From positions 62,001-126,000 of the forward strand of contig CAJXPB010000005.1 in NCBI GenBank assembly GCA_913057905.1: a stretch of 64,000 nt of DNA, in the 5' to 3' direction. Below the pieces are notes generated by a model. It ran no database searches and had not been told where the DNA came from. It saw only the letters and a list, made by a program, of their open reading frames with translations. How positions within the stretch are numbered: position 1 is the first letter of the stretch; every line of letters starts with the position of its first letter. The translations under genes and the position numbers were made by a program. The stretch comes from an uncultured Pseudomonadota bacterium. GTDB lineage: Bacteria; Myxococcota_A; Bradymonadia; Bradymonadales; Bradymonadaceae. Below, piece by piece: positions 42,406 through 51,526 of the stretch.

Positions 42406-42834
42406 CTATTTCCCGCGAAGTTTCGGTTCGGTCACGAAATTATCGATGGTGTGGATGACGCCGTTCGAGCACTCGACATCCGCGCGCTCGACCGTGGCGT
42501 CGCCCAGTTGCACTTCACTGCCCGATTCGTTGTAGGACACCGAGTTGCCGTACATCGGGCGAGCCTTCTTCTTGCGTTTGAAGTCGGCGGCTTTCATCGA
42601 CTCGCGGAAAATATGCCCGCGAACGATGTCTCGGAGCTGAGAACGGTTCTTTTTGTCCATCAGTTGGTCCAACGTCTTTTTGTCCAGGCTCTCGAAGGCC
42701 TCGTTGGTCGGCGCGAGCACTGTGTAGGGGCCCTTGCCGCGGAGTTCGGAATCGACGCCTGAATGGTCGACTGCCTTCCAGAATGTCGAGAGGTCGCTTC
42801 GATCCTTGATCGTCTGAACGATATCTTTGGCCAT
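42406..42834 (-). CDS. fasciclin domain protein
   Basis: A 142-residue single FAS1 domain. Motifs H1 and H2 are visible: LRGKGPYTVLAPTNEAFESL and VECSNGVIHTIDNFV, with LRDIVRGHIFRESMKAADF between. No signal peptide is present (MAKDIVQTIKDRSDLSTFW), which is unusual because FAS1 proteins are generally exported or lipidated adhesion modules; this one would be cytosolic unless exported non-classically. The domain is otherwise complete. It has its own terminator at 42351-42374. The 299-base divergent region to the DoxX gene presumably holds its promoter. Confidence 0.9.
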   Translation of the reverse strand: MAKDIVQTIKDRSDLSTFWKAVDHSGVDSELRGKGPYTVLAPTNEAFESLDKKTLDQLMDKKNRSQLRDIVRGHIFRESMKAADFKRKKKARPMYGNSVSYNESGSEVQLGDATVERADVECSNGVIHTIDNFVTEPKLRGK

Positions 42835-42956
42835 GATGGTGTCGTCTGGGTGTTGGGAACGGGTTGAACTGCACCGAATGAATACGAGGCGTTCGCACCC
42901 CGCACCCCTCGCTGCCTCGGACGGACAAACGTCCGTCGTCAGACAGAGCGAGGGCG

Positions 42957-42977
42957 CCTCCGACGCGAGGTCGGAGG
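42957..42977. other. hairpin in the fasciclin/DoxX divergent intergenic region
   Basis: CCTCCGAC and GTCGGAGG form a perfect 8-base-pair stem around a 5-base loop. A smaller GGACG/CGTCC inverted repeat lies just to the left (about 42919-42935). There is no T-run. It could be an operator, a leader structure of either divergent gene, or chance. Nothing else is recognisable in the 299-base gap 42835-43133. Confidence 0.35.
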
Positions 42978-43133
42978 ACTCATACGATACGACCTGACTG
43001 TGCGGTACGGCTTACCCAGAAATTAGACGCCCGGCCCGTACGGTCAAGAGACCATCTGCGAAACGGACGCACCCCGCCGGGCATCTCATCTTCGTGTGCC
43101 GAGATAACGTGGTCTCAGACTCCGGAGGTTGTG

Positions 43134-43610
43134 ATGCCGATCGACCCGATGGCTTTGTTCGTAGCGATTCCCGTGCTCGGACTGACCGGGTTTTTCGTCT
43201 ACTTTATCCGTCAGTCCTCCATCGAGGCCGATGTCGAGGCGGACCTCGACATGGCAAAGGGACGCCGCAACGGGTACTGGGCCTCTTCGATCATCCTGGC
43301 CGGTGTGTATGTCTTGACCGGCATGCCGAAGGTCTCGGGGCTGGGGGATGTGATGCACCGGTTTCAAAACTGGGGATACTCCGAGGACTTCATGATGTTT
43401 ATCGGGGCGTCGGAGTTCGTCGCAGGGATCTTCCTTCTGGTCCCGCGCGCCTCGTTGTTTGCGGCCGGGTATCTCAGCATCATCATGACGGGCGCCATCT
43501 ACACTCACCTCGCCTTCGACACGTGGGTCTGGGCGCTGTTGCCGGCCGGCTGCCTCGCCTTCCTGCTGTTTATCGCCTACGAGGACTGGGACCGCCGCGG
43601 TGGTTTGTAA
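43134..43610 (+). CDS. DoxX-like four-helix membrane protein
   Basis: A 158-residue inner-membrane protein. GGAGG lies five bases before the ATG at 43134; the GTG at 43131 is too close. About four to five helices: ALFVAIPVLGLTGFFVYFI, WASSIILAGVYVLTGMPKVS, MMFIGASEFVAGIFLLVPRA, LFAAGYLSIIMTGAIYTHLA and WVWALLPAGCLAFLLFIAY. The AGVYVLTGMPKVSG..Q..GY..FMMFIGASEFVAGI pattern matches DoxX/DoxD-like proteins, which are linked to quinone or thiosulfate redox and membrane stress. It ends about 105 bases before a second SLC13 permease. Confidence 0.78.
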   Translation: MPIDPMALFVAIPVLGLTGFFVYFIRQSSIEADVEADLDMAKGRRNGYWASSIILAGVYVLTGMPKVSGLGDVMHRFQNWGYSEDFMMFIGASEFVAGIFLLVPRASLFAAGYLSIIMTGAIYTHLAFDTWVWALLPAGCLAFLLFIAYEDWDRRGGL

Positions 43611-43715
43611 TCCCAGTTGGCGACCCGTGAGTCGGCATGGCTGCGAAGTTCGGGTGGACGTGCTAGGCTTCGAGGCCCGAATTTCCGTCCTTCCGACATC
43701 GCGACTGTTTTGTAC

Positions 43716-45500
43716 ATGGAGCCACAGCTTCTCATCGTCCTCGGCATCCTCACCATCACCGTGGTGCTCATCATCACGGAGTTCTTTCGGATCGATGTCG
43801 TGGCATTGCTCGCCATGCTCTCGCTGGTCTGGGTCGGCGCCATCTCGCCGACAGAGGCGCGGTCTGGATTCTCGAGCAACGCGGTATTGGCGATCATCGG
43901 TGTCATGGTCATGGGCCGAGGTCTGTACCATGCCGGAGTCACCGAACGGATCGCGGACTTCATTTTGAACATCGCGGGGACCAGTCGAAGTCGGATCATC
44001 GGGACGGTCTCCGGCACCGTCGGGGTGATGTCCGGCGTCATGCAGAACATCGGCGCGGCCGCGCTGTTTTTGCCCGTGATGACGGCGGTCTCGAAACGCC
44101 AGAAAATTCCGATCTCTCGGCTGTTGATGCCGATGGGGTTCGCCGCATTGCTGGGTGGGACCCTGACGATGGTCGGCACCAGTTCGCTGATCGTTCTCAA
44201 TGACCTGCTGTCCAGCCGAGGGCTCGACACCTTCGGCCTGCTCGCCGTGACCCCGATCGGCCTGGCACTGCTCGCGGTCGGGATCGTCTATTTCGTGGTG
44301 TTCGGCGATCGCGTATTCCCTTCGAATCCCCGCGAGCGTTCGAGCGCATCTCCCGGCCAAAAGCTGCTGAATGTCTGGGGACTCAACGATACGATCTGGC
44401 GGTGTCGCGTGCCCGAAGGGAGTCCACTTATCGGTCAATCGGTCGAGGCCTCCGGGATGGGCTCGCAGTTTAATCTGAACCTGCTTCGCGTCTACGACGA
44501 CCGGGCCGAAGATTACAACATCTTGGAGGAGATCTCCTTCGAGCCGGGCCACAACATCGTCGTTCAGGGGCGCGAAGAGGATGTTCGGCGGTTGATCGAC
44601 CATTTCGGACTGAATCTTCGCGAGGAGGAAGAACGGACCGACGAGGATTCGGGCTGGGGATACCTGGAGACGGTCATTCCGGCGCGCTCGGCCCTGGTGG
44701 GCAAGACGCTGCGTGAGGTCGCTCTGCGCGAAACCTACAACGCGCAGGTCGTGCTCTTTTTCAGCGAGAGCAACGTCATCGAAGATGGTGTGGCCGACCG
44801 CGAGGTGCAGGCCGGCGACACGCTGGTGCTTCACGGGAAGTGGGAGAATCTGAAGTTCTTCGAAGAGAGCGAAGACTTTATCTCGGTCACGCCGTTTAAG
44901 CGAGAGCCTGCCAGTCCCGACAAGGCCTGGTACGCCGTCACCTGTTTTGCCGCGGCCATCGCAGTGGTGATGGCCTTCAACATGCCGATATCGATCGGGT
45001 TTCTGACCGGCGCGGTGGCGATGATCCTGGGTGAAGTGCTGAACGTCGAGGAGGCGTATCGAGCCGTCGAATGGAAAGTCGTCTTTCTGATCTCCGGGCT
45101 GATACCGATCGGCATTGCGATGGAAACCTCCGGGGCAGCCGGCTTCATCGCCAAGGGAATGGTCGCCGGACTCGGCGGGATGCACCCCTACCTGATCTTA
45201 TTCGCACTCGGCCTGTTGATGACGGTCTTCTCGCTGATCATGTCGAATGTGGCGGCCACCGTCCTGATGGTGCCGCTCGTCTTGCAGATGGCCGGCGCCG
45301 TCGACCTATCCGCGCAGGTTCTGGTGCTGCAGGTTGGTCTGTGTGCGGCAAATTCATTCATCCTCCCCACACACCACGTCAACGCGTTGTTGATGACCCC
45401 CGGCGGGTACGCTGTCCCCGACTACCTGAAGGCCGGAAGCGTCCTGTCGCTCATCTTTGTGACCGTGACGACGACGATTCTGTACTTCGGGTATCTGTAG
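43716..45500 (+). CDS. SLC13-family permease with RCK_C domains, copy 2
   Basis: A 594-residue inner-membrane transporter. The start at 43716 (MEPQLLIVLGILTITVVLII) gives the canonical N-terminal helix; a start 33 codons earlier adds charged residues that do not fit. Two helix bundles flank paired RCK_C-like domains (VPEGSPLIGQSVEASGMGSQ and VIPARSALVGKTLREVALRE). Signature loops differ from the other two copies: SGVMQNIGAAALFLPVMTAV and GTSSLIVLNDLL in half 1, MSNVAATVLMVPLVLQMAGA and LPTHHVNALLMTPGGY in half 2. These changes in the ion/substrate loops suggest a different anion specificity. It stands alone between the DoxX and alcohol-dehydrogenase genes. Confidence 0.9.
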   Translation: MEPQLLIVLGILTITVVLIITEFFRIDVVALLAMLSLVWVGAISPTEARSGFSSNAVLAIIGVMVMGRGLYHAGVTERIADFILNIAGTSRSRIIGTVSGTVGVMSGVMQNIGAAALFLPVMTAVSKRQKIPISRLLMPMGFAALLGGTLTMVGTSSLIVLNDLLSSRGLDTFGLLAVTPIGLALLAVGIVYFVVFGDRVFPSNPRERSSASPGQKLLNVWGLNDTIWRCRVPEGSPLIGQSVEASGMGSQFNLNLLRVYDDRAEDYNILEEISFEPGHNIVVQGREEDVRRLIDHFGLNLREEEERTDEDSGWGYLETVIPARSALVGKTLREVALRETYNAQVVLFFSESNVIEDGVADREVQAGDTLVLHGKWENLKFFEESEDFISVTPFKREPASPDKAWYAVTCFAAAIAVVMAFNMPISIGFLTGAVAMILGEVLNVEEAYRAVEWKVVFLISGLIPIGIAMETSGAAGFIAKGMVAGLGGMHPYLILFALGLLMTVFSLIMSNVAATVLMVPLVLQMAGAVDLSAQVLVLQVGLCAANSFILPTHHVNALLMTPGGYAVPDYLKAGSVLSLIFVTVTTTILYFGYL

Positions 45501-45531
45501 GTCTCGACTTCGAACGCAGGAGTGATGCCCT

Positions 45532-46536
45532 ATGCGTGCGATGATCCTCCGAGAGCAGGGTGGAGAGCTGGAACTCGCGGAGGTGCCGCGGCCCGAACCG
45601 GATCCCGGCGAGGTGCGCCTGCGCGTTCGGGCCTGCGGCATCTGTCGGACCGACCTCCACGTCCTCGACGGCGACGGGGATCTGACCGACCCGAACCTGC
45701 CCCTGATTATGGGCCATCAGATCGTCGGCGTCGTCGATGCCTTCGGCGACGAAGAGACCGCCGAATCCTCCGAGCTTTCTGAAGGCGACCTGGTCGGGGT
45801 CCCCTGGCTGGGCTCGACGTGCGGGGAGTGCCGGTTTTGCCGAATGGGCCAGGAGAATCTCTGCGATTGCGCCGAGTTCACCGGCTACGACCGCGATGGC
45901 GGATTCGCCGAATACTGCACCGCCGATGCGAGCTTCTGTTTTCCCATCCCGCACGGGTACCCAGACCGCCAGGCCGCGCCACTTCTGTGCGCCGGGCTCA
46001 TCGGCTACCGCAGCTTCCGCAAGATCGACGAACGCGCCGAACGGATCGGGCTGTACGGCTTCGGCTCGGCGGCCCACATCCTGTGCCAGGTCCTGGTCGA
46101 GCGGGGAAAGGACATCTACGCCTTCACCCGACCCGGCGACACGTCGGCGCAGGCCTTCGCCGAGGATCTCGGCGCCACATGGGCGGGACACTCCGAGGAG
46201 CGCCCGCCCGAAGAACTCGACGCCGCCATCATCTTTGCGCCGGTCGGCCCGCTCGTGCCCGAATCGCTGAAATCGGTCCGCAAGGGCGGCGAGGTCGTCT
46301 GCGCCGGCATCCACATGTCGGAGATCCCGTCGTTTTCCTACGACATCCTCTGGGGCGAACGCTCGGTCGAATCCGTGGCAAACCTCTCGCGCGAGGACGG
46401 CGATTTCCTGCAGATCGCACCCGATGTACCCGTCGAGACCGAAGTCACGACCTTCGGGCTCGAGGAGGCGAACGACGCGCTGGAAGCCCTGCGTCATGGC
46501 GACTTCAACGGCTCGGGCGTTCTTCTGATCGACTGA
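45532..46536 (+). CDS. zinc-dependent alcohol dehydrogenase (MDR family)
   Basis: A 334-residue medium-chain dehydrogenase. Catalytic zinc region: VRACGICRTDLHVLDGD with Cys, and GHQIVGVV. The structural zinc lobe has four Cys (CGECRFCRMGQENLC). The Rossmann motif is degenerate but present (IGLYGFGSAAHILCQVLVER). The pattern LIMGHQIVG..VGVPWLGSTCGECRFCR..NLC..FTGYDRDGGFAEY is typical of AdhP-like, NAD(P)-dependent alcohol dehydrogenases annotated as zinc-binding alcohol dehydrogenase family. Convergent with the zf-TFIIB gene, 2 bases away. Confidence 0.92.
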   Translation: MRAMILREQGGELELAEVPRPEPDPGEVRLRVRACGICRTDLHVLDGDGDLTDPNLPLIMGHQIVGVVDAFGDEETAESSELSEGDLVGVPWLGSTCGECRFCRMGQENLCDCAEFTGYDRDGGFAEYCTADASFCFPIPHGYPDRQAAPLLCAGLIGYRSFRKIDERAERIGLYGFGSAAHILCQVLVERGKDIYAFTRPGDTSAQAFAEDLGATWAGHSEERPPEELDAAIIFAPVGPLVPESLKSVRKGGEVVCAGIHMSEIPSFSYDILWGERSVESVANLSREDGDFLQIAPDVPVETEVTTFGLEEANDALEALRHGDFNGSGVLLID

Positions 46537-46538
46537 CG

Positions 46539-47081
46539 TTAATATGCCCCGCCGGCCTGGTCGCCGGGGATGTAGAAGCTGGGGCAGATAAACCGCAGGG
46601 CCTTGATAAAGCCGGGCGGCTCGCTGCGCTCCATCGCCTTGGCCTGGAGCTCCGGGGCGAATTCGTTCTCGAAGTATTCGTCGAAGGCCTTCTCTTTGGC
46701 CTCTTCGTCCTCGTACAACTGCCGGATGTCCTCGAGCTCGCCGGCGTCGAGCCAGATGCCACCGCAGCCGCCGCACTCGTCGACCTCGACGTTGCGGCTG
46801 ACCGAGAAGAACCGATCCATCATCGTGACGCCGTTGCACTGAGGGCAGTCGCGGTCGAGGCTGTGGTCGATCTGGACGTTGGGCTCGTGGCTCGTCATGT
46901 CGAGTAGCTTCGTACCCTCCTGCTCGTCCTGTTCATCGACTTTCTCCAGTTCAAAGCGCTCGAAGAACATCCCTCCGCAGCCGCCTTCGCAGACGTCGAC
47001 GCGCATCGAATCCCAGCGATTGCTCGACGGGAGTTTCAAAAACACTTCTTTCAGCGTGTTCGAACAGACGGGGCAGTCCAT
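46539..47081 (-). CDS. zf-TFIIB zinc-binding protein
   Basis: A 180-residue cytosolic protein with two zf-TFIIB knuckles. The first is CPVCSNTLKEVF..VDVCEGGCGGMFFERFELEK; the second is CPQCNGVTMMDRFF..VDECGGCGGIWLDAGELEDI. The second half is highly charged and helical (EDEEAKEKAFDEYFENEF) and ends in ICPSFYIPGDQAGGAY. The family is widespread in bacteria without assigned activity and is probably involved in nucleic-acid or protein binding. Downstream of the Nudix gene by 83 bases, same strand. Confidence 0.88.
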   Translation of the reverse strand: MDCPVCSNTLKEVFLKLPSSNRWDSMRVDVCEGGCGGMFFERFELEKVDEQDEQEGTKLLDMTSHEPNVQIDHSLDRDCPQCNGVTMMDRFFSVSRNVEVDECGGCGGIWLDAGELEDIRQLYEDEEAKEKAFDEYFENEFAPELQAKAMERSEPPGFIKALRFICPSFYIPGDQAGGAY

Positions 47082-47164
47082 GGCATCTCCGGCAGAAGTT
47101 TCAGTGGGGCAGCAGTGTCTGTGTCAGCCTCACCGCGAGTATAGCCGACCGCATGCGGGGGGCT

Positions 47165-47704
47165 TCAAGTGAGAATCCAGTCACGCAGATGATAGGCCGC
47201 TGCCACGACCAGGGCGTGACGGATGGTGCCGTCGCGGATAAATTCGTGGAAGGTCTCTCGTGCGACCAGTTCGAGTTCAAAGAACTCGTGCTCGTCGGGC
47301 TCGGGTTCGCTCACCTGCGACGCATCGAGCCCCAGAAGCGTGTGGCAACGGTTGCCCAAGAAGGCGGGGTTCGGTTCCACGACGCCGATGTGTTCCCAGC
47401 GGTCGGCCGCATATCCCGTCTCTTCCCGCAGTTCCCGGGCGGCGGCCTCCGCGGGCGATTCGTCGCCGTCGATACCGCCGCCGGGGATCTCCACGGTCAC
47501 CTCGTCGGTTCCATGGCGAAACTGTCGGACCAACACCACTTCATCGTCTTCGGTCAGCGCCACCACGTTGACCCAGTCGGGAAGGGTCATCTGGTAGAAG
47601 GTCCCGGTGCCGCCGACGGGATGGCGGCGTGTGAGTTCGGAGATGCGAAAGATCGGCGTATCGAGCACCGACTCTCGCTGAAGCGTTGTCCATTCGTCGA
47701 TCAT
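47165..47704 (-). CDS. Nudix hydrolase (ADP-ribose pyrophosphatase-like)
   Basis: A 179-residue enzyme with an intact Nudix box (G-x5-E-x7-REUxEExGU: GGIDGDESPAEAAARELREETGY). The surrounding VVLVRQFRHGTDEVTVEIPGG motif is characteristic of ADP-ribose pyrophosphatases, which cleave ADP-ribose to AMP and ribose-5-phosphate. Length is standard. A link to the NAD-consuming sirtuin elsewhere in the window is attractive but not shown by position. Confidence 0.93.
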   Translation of the reverse strand: MIDEWTTLQRESVLDTPIFRISELTRRHPVGGTGTFYQMTLPDWVNVVALTEDDEVVLVRQFRHGTDEVTVEIPGGGIDGDESPAEAAARELREETGYAADRWEHIGVVEPNPAFLGNRCHTLLGLDASQVSEPEPDEHEFFELELVARETFHEFIRDGTIRHALVVAAAYHLRDWILT

Positions 47705-47808
47705 CTGGTCGACCTTCGGGTCTCAGGGCTGGTAATGGCGGACGTCGTGCGCATCATCTCGATGCCTGTCGTCGATGGTCTGGATGCTTCAATAAAGGCA
47801 ATTCGCTC

Positions 47809-48477
47809 ATGTTGACCGTGCATCACCTGGAAAATTCACGCTCTCACCGCGTCCTCTGGCTACTCGAAGAACTCGGGGCCGACTACGAGATGGAGCGCTA
47901 CGAGCGCGATGAAGGCATGCGCGCTCCCGACAGTCTCAAGAAGGTCCATCCGCTGGGCAAGTCGCCCGTGGTCACCGACGGCGACGTCACGGTTGCCGAA
48001 TCGGGGGCCGTCCTCGAGTACATTCTCGATGAGCACGACGCTGGTTCCCTGCGCCCAGAGCAGGGCACCGAGGCGTATCGCCAATATCGATACTGGATGC
48101 ACTACGCCGAAGGCTCGGCGATGCCGCCGCTTCTGGTCGACCTGCTATTCAATCGGCTCGTCGAAGAGTCCCCGTGGATCATCAGCCCGCTGGTCGCCAA
48201 AATCTCGTCGACTATCGACGAGGAGTATCTGGACGATGAGATCGGCGGTCACATGCAGTTCTGGGAGCAGGAACTCGCCGACCGTCCCTATCTGGCCGGC
48301 GACGCATTCACCGCCGCTGACATCCAGATGAGCTTCCCGCTTGCGGGCGCACTCAGGGAGCGCGGTGACTACGATGAGCACGCCAACTGCTTTGACTACT
48401 TGCAGCGACTGAAAGGGCGAGATGCGTTCGAACGTGCTTCTGAGGAGGCCGGAGAGGAGTCGCCGCTTCCGGGTTAG
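47809..48477 (+). CDS. glutathione S-transferase family protein
   Basis: A 222-residue cytosolic GST. The thioredoxin-fold N-terminal domain (MLTVHHLENSRSHRVLWLLEELGADYEM) has the Ser/Arg glutathione site region and the GKSPVVTDGDVTVAESGAVL segment with the cis-Pro and SNAIL-like ESGA motif. The helical C-terminal domain ends with YLAGDAFTAADIQMSFPLAG, the conserved N-capping box. SRS..R in the N-terminus is of the bacterial beta/nu-like type. The start at 47809 is the family start; a longer in-frame ATG overlaps the divergent Nudix gene. Confidence 0.93.
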   Translation: MLTVHHLENSRSHRVLWLLEELGADYEMERYERDEGMRAPDSLKKVHPLGKSPVVTDGDVTVAESGAVLEYILDEHDAGSLRPEQGTEAYRQYRYWMHYAEGSAMPPLLVDLLFNRLVEESPWIISPLVAKISSTIDEEYLDDEIGGHMQFWEQELADRPYLAGDAFTAADIQMSFPLAGALRERGDYDEHANCFDYLQRLKGRDAFERASEEAGEESPLPG

Positions 48478-48510
48478 TCGAAATTTCTATCTGCGAACGG
48501 AGTCTCTGGG

Positions 48511-49557
48511 ATGAATCGTCTGAATTTGATGGCTGCTGGACTACTCGCTGCCGTGTCGCTGGTCGTCTCCTGTGCGAGCACCTCTGCACCGCAGGCAGAC
48601 AAGAATGCGGCAAACTTGGGAGAGCGACCGGCTTACGATGCGCGGCTCTCCGGCTACGAATATCCCTATGAGGTCGAGACCTGGAGCGTGCAGGCCCAGG
48701 GCAAGGGCCGCGAGATGGCCTACATGGACGTGCGGCCCGAGGGTGAGCCCAAGGGCACGGTCCTCTTGCTGCACGGCAAGAACTTCTCGGGTGCGTACTG
48801 GAAACGAACCATCGAATTCTTGGTCGACCGCGGCTACCGCGCCGTGGCGCCCGACCAGCTCGGGTTCGGCAAGTCGGCCAAGCCCACGAACTTTCAGTAC
48901 AGCTTTCACGCGCTGGCGACCTACACCAGCCGGCTGCTCGACCACCTGAACGTCGACGGCGTCTCCGTGGTCGGCCACTCGATGGGCGGCATGTTGGCCA
49001 CGCGTTTTGCCCTGATGTTTCCGGATCGGACCGAGCGGCTGATGCTGGTCAACCCGATCGGCCTGGAGGACTGGAAGACCAAGGTACCCTATCGCACCGT
49101 CGACGAGTGGTACGACAAGGAACTGAAAAAGACGCCTTCCGCGGTCAAATCGTACATGAAGAAGAGCTACTTCGACGGCGTCTGGAAGGAGGCCTACGAC
49201 CCCTTGGTCGAGATCCAGGCCGGTTGGATCCGCGGGCCCGATTACCCGACCATCGCCCGGGTCTCGGCACTGACCTACGACATGATCTTCACCCAGCCCG
49301 TGATCTACGAGTTCTCGGAGCTGGAGGTCCCGACGCTGGTCATGGTCGGCGAGCGCGACCGAACCGCCCTGGGAACCGGAATGGTCAGCGACGAGGTGGC
49401 TGCCACGATGGGCCGCTACGACACACTCGGCGAACGCGCGGCGAAGATGATTCCGCAGAGTACGCTGGTCGAGTTTCCGGGAATCGGACACATCCCGCAG
49501 TTCGAGGCCTTCGAGCGCTACAAAAAGGCGGTTCTCGATTACCTCGAGAGCTCGTGA
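48511..49557 (+). CDS. alpha/beta hydrolase lipoprotein
   Basis: A 348-residue exported hydrolase. The signal peptide ends in a lipobox-like LVVSC, so it is probably anchored in the outer or inner membrane. The catalytic triad is visible: Ser157 in the nucleophile elbow [11 protein letters not shown], Asp in [14 protein letters not shown] and His in [14 protein letters not shown]; the oxyanion region is [14 protein letters not shown]. The family covers esterases, haloalkane-dehalogenase-like and proline-iminopeptidase-like enzymes, and the substrate is unknown. Conserved [24 protein letters not shown] before the domain is seen in similar periplasmic hydrolases. It overlaps the convergent next gene by 19 bases. 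Confidence 0.92.
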   Translation: MNRLNLMAAGLLAAVSLVVSCASTSAPQADKNAANLGERPAYDARLSGYEYPYEVETWSVQAQGKGREMAYMDVRPEGEPKGTVLLLHGKNFSGAYWKRTIEFLVDRGYRAVAPDQLGFGKSAKPTNFQYSFHALATYTSRLLDHLNVDGVSVVGHSMGGMLATRFALMFPDRTERLMLVNPIGLEDWKTKVPYRTVDEWYDKELKKTPSAVKSYMKKSYFDGVWKEAYDPLVEIQAGWIRGPDYPTIARVSALTYDMIFTQPVIYEFSELEVPTLVMVGERDRTALGTGMVSDEVAATMGRYDTLGERAAKMIPQSTLVEFPGIGHIPQFEAFERYKKAVLDYLESS

Positions 49558-50609
49558 CGGAAGTCGACTTGACCCAGGGCCTCTGCCACCCGGTCCGGGG
49601 CCTCTCGGATCGAGCGGCTCTGCTCCATGTGAATAAACCGACCGCCGGCCTCGCTGGCGCGCATCGTACACGCATCGGTCGAGCCGTTGAGGTGGCGGCC
49701 CTGGACGTTGGTCGAGCCGCAGAGCCGAACCTCGCGGGTGGCGCCGGGGTAGTTATTGCAGACGGTGATGTTCGCGTCGGAGAACTCGGACTCCAGCGCC
49801 GTCGCCATCTTTGCGACCGTCGAATCCTCGGTCGTCGGGTCGGCGGTTCCGTCCGAGAGACTGACGCCGTCGTCGGTGAAACCGTGCAAACTGATGACCG
49901 TCGTCTGGGACCACTGCCCGGCGATCGCCCCGTGTACGGCCTGAAATAGCGTGTCGGTTCGATGGGCCATATCGGAGTTCCGGTATGGCTGACGGCCCTC
50001 GTCGGTGCAGACCCCGGTCATCCCCGAGCATGAGGACGCCAGGTCATTGGCGCAGCGGTGCGTGCCGGAGACGATGAGTGCCCTCGCAGAGAGCGCGTCG
50101 AAGAGCAGCGCGCCCTCTTCGAGCGTATCCAGGTCGAAGTATGCGTGCGGCGCCTCCAGAACCACCGGCGCGACTCCTTGGCCTTGTCGGATCGCCCAGA
50201 CCGGACGCCCCTGTCGGGGCGGGGTCGGCTGCCAGATGAGCAGCTCCGCGCCGGATTTCGTCGTCCGGCAGACGTCGTAGCCAGCCTGTTCGGCCTGGGT
50301 CACTGCACTGGCGTAGGTTCCCTCGGCAGCCGCTTCCACCGAACGGTCGGCGGCGCGCCGCTTCTGCTCCGCGGCTGCCATGTAGCCGTTGGAGTCGCGC
50401 TCGGCCGACAGGGTCGAGGCCTCCGACAACATGTCCGAGGCGCTCTCTTCACACTCGGTGATCGGGTCAGGCGGTGTGTCGGCGGCATCCCGCGTCGCGT
50501 CGCGACCGGTGTCACCGGCCGATTCCCCCGGGGACCAACAGGCGGAGAATCCGAGCCACAGCAGGGCGGCAACCAGAAATCTTATTGCAGCGGGGCGTCT
50601 CGTAGCCAT
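49539..50609 (-). CDS. lipoprotein with N-formylglutamate-amidohydrolase-like domain
   Basis: A 356-residue exported protein. The start at 50609 gives a signal peptide with lipobox LGFSAC. Residues about 25-90 are Ala/Glu/Asp-rich. The domain from about residue 140 shows features of metal-dependent FGase/zinc-carboxypeptidase-like hydrolases: [20 protein letters not shown] (possible metal-binding His), [45 protein letters not shown] (second His) and [15 protein letters not shown] (catalytic Glu/Arg-like). Six or more Cys probably form disulfides. Assignment to the FGase superfamily is tentative. 23 bases downstream of the SDR gene, same strand; overlaps the convergent hydrolase gene. Confidence 0.7.
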   Translation of the reverse strand: MATRRPAAIRFLVAALLWLGFSACWSPGESAGDTGRDATRDAADTPPDPITECEESASDMLSEASTLSAERDSNGYMAAAEQKRRAADRSVEAAAEGTYASAVTQAEQAGYDVCRTTKSGAELLIWQPTPPRQGRPVWAIRQGQGVAPVVLEAPHAYFDLDTLEEGALLFDALSARALIVSGTHRCANDLASSCSGMTGVCTDEGRQPYRNSDMAHRTDTLFQAVHGAIAGQWSQTTVISLHGFTDDGVSLSDGTADPTTEDSTVAKMATALESEFSDANITVCNNYPGATREVRLCGSTNVQGRHLNGSTDACTMRASEAGGRFIHMEQSRSIREAPDRVAEALGQVDFRHELSR

Positions 50610-50632
50610 GACGCCCCCATTGTCCGCGAACT

Positions 50633-51370
50633 TCACTGAGTCTTCAACTGTGCGAGTCCGCCGTCGACACCCAGGATCTGACCGGTCACCCAGCTCTGTT
50701 CGTCGTCGATCAGCCAGACGATCGCCGATGCAATATCCTCGGGCTGACCGAGCCGGCCCAGTGGGTGCATCTTCTCGGACATCTTTCGGCTCTGGTCGGA
50801 CTTGAGGATAGGCGCAGACATCGGGGTCTCGGTCATGCCCGGTGCCACGGCGTTGACCCGAATTCCACGGCGAGCGTAGGAGGCCGCCGAGGCGCGGGTC
50901 AGGCCGATCACCCCGGCCTTCGCCGCCGCGATGGCGTCGTGATTGGCCAGGCCGATCTGAGCGGCCGCCGTCGTCACCAGCACGATCGCGCCACCCTCGC
51001 GCTGCATGTGACGTGCCGACTTCTGGACGGCGTAGAAGGCGGAATCGAGGTTCAACGCCCGGGTCTCGTCCCACTCCTCGTCCGAGGTCCGGTGGGCCGG
51101 CTTCAGCAGGATCGATCCGACGCAGTTGATCACGCCGTCGAGCCCGCCCATCGAGTCGACGGCGCGGTCAAAGAAAGCATCGACCTGGTCGGGATCGGTG
51201 GCATCCACGGGAATGGCTGTTGCGCCCAGCGGTTCGGCCACCTCGTTCAATTTCGATTCAGTCCTCGCACCCAGTGCGACGGTGTGGCCGTCGTCGACCA
51301 GTCGTCTGGCTACCTCGGACCCGATGGCCCCACTTCCACCCAGAATGGCTATTCGGTTCGTGTCGCTCAT
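50633..51370 (-). CDS. SDR-family oxidoreductase lacking the catalytic Tyr
   Basis: A 245-residue short-chain dehydrogenase fold. The start at 51370 has GGAG seven bases upstream. Cofactor motif IAILGGSGAIGSEVARRLVD (G-x3-G-x-G). The N-N-A-G region is replaced by VINCVGSILLKPAH. The active-site helix reads NHDAIAAAKAGVIGLTRASA, with Ile where Y-x3-K enzymes have Tyr; the Lys is kept. C-terminal RVNAVAPGMTETPMS and ILGVDGGL are canonical. The AIAAAKAG version belongs to a subgroup that may use another proton donor or act as a binding protein. Upstream of the lipoprotein gene by 23 bases. Confidence 0.88.
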   Translation of the reverse strand: MSDTNRIAILGGSGAIGSEVARRLVDDGHTVALGARTESKLNEVAEPLGATAIPVDATDPDQVDAFFDRAVDSMGGLDGVINCVGSILLKPAHRTSDEEWDETRALNLDSAFYAVQKSARHMQREGGAIVLVTTAAAQIGLANHDAIAAAKAGVIGLTRASAASYARRGIRVNAVAPGMTETPMSAPILKSDQSRKMSEKMHPLGRLGQPEDIASAIVWLIDDEQSWVTGQILGVDGGLAQLKTQ

Positions 51371-51526
51371 TGCTTCGCTCCATATCGAAGTAGGCGTTCG
51401 TAGATACTCGGCCTTGGGATGACGAAAGAGGGGCGTTTGGTGCGCGCTCATCGACTCGGGGGGAGAGCTGCTTATTTTTCGGGCTGCAGTCCAACACTCC
51501 AGATGACCTGACCCCGGAGGTCGGCC

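Noticed and set aside
43086..45185. Long minus-strand open frame opposite the second SLC13 permease
   Set aside because: Its product is Arg/His/Gln/Asp-rich low complexity, the mirror of the real gene's codons; the plus-strand protein has clear family motifs.
45451..46839. Minus-strand open frame opposite the alcohol dehydrogenase
   Set aside because: Shadow; the zinc motifs are on the plus strand.
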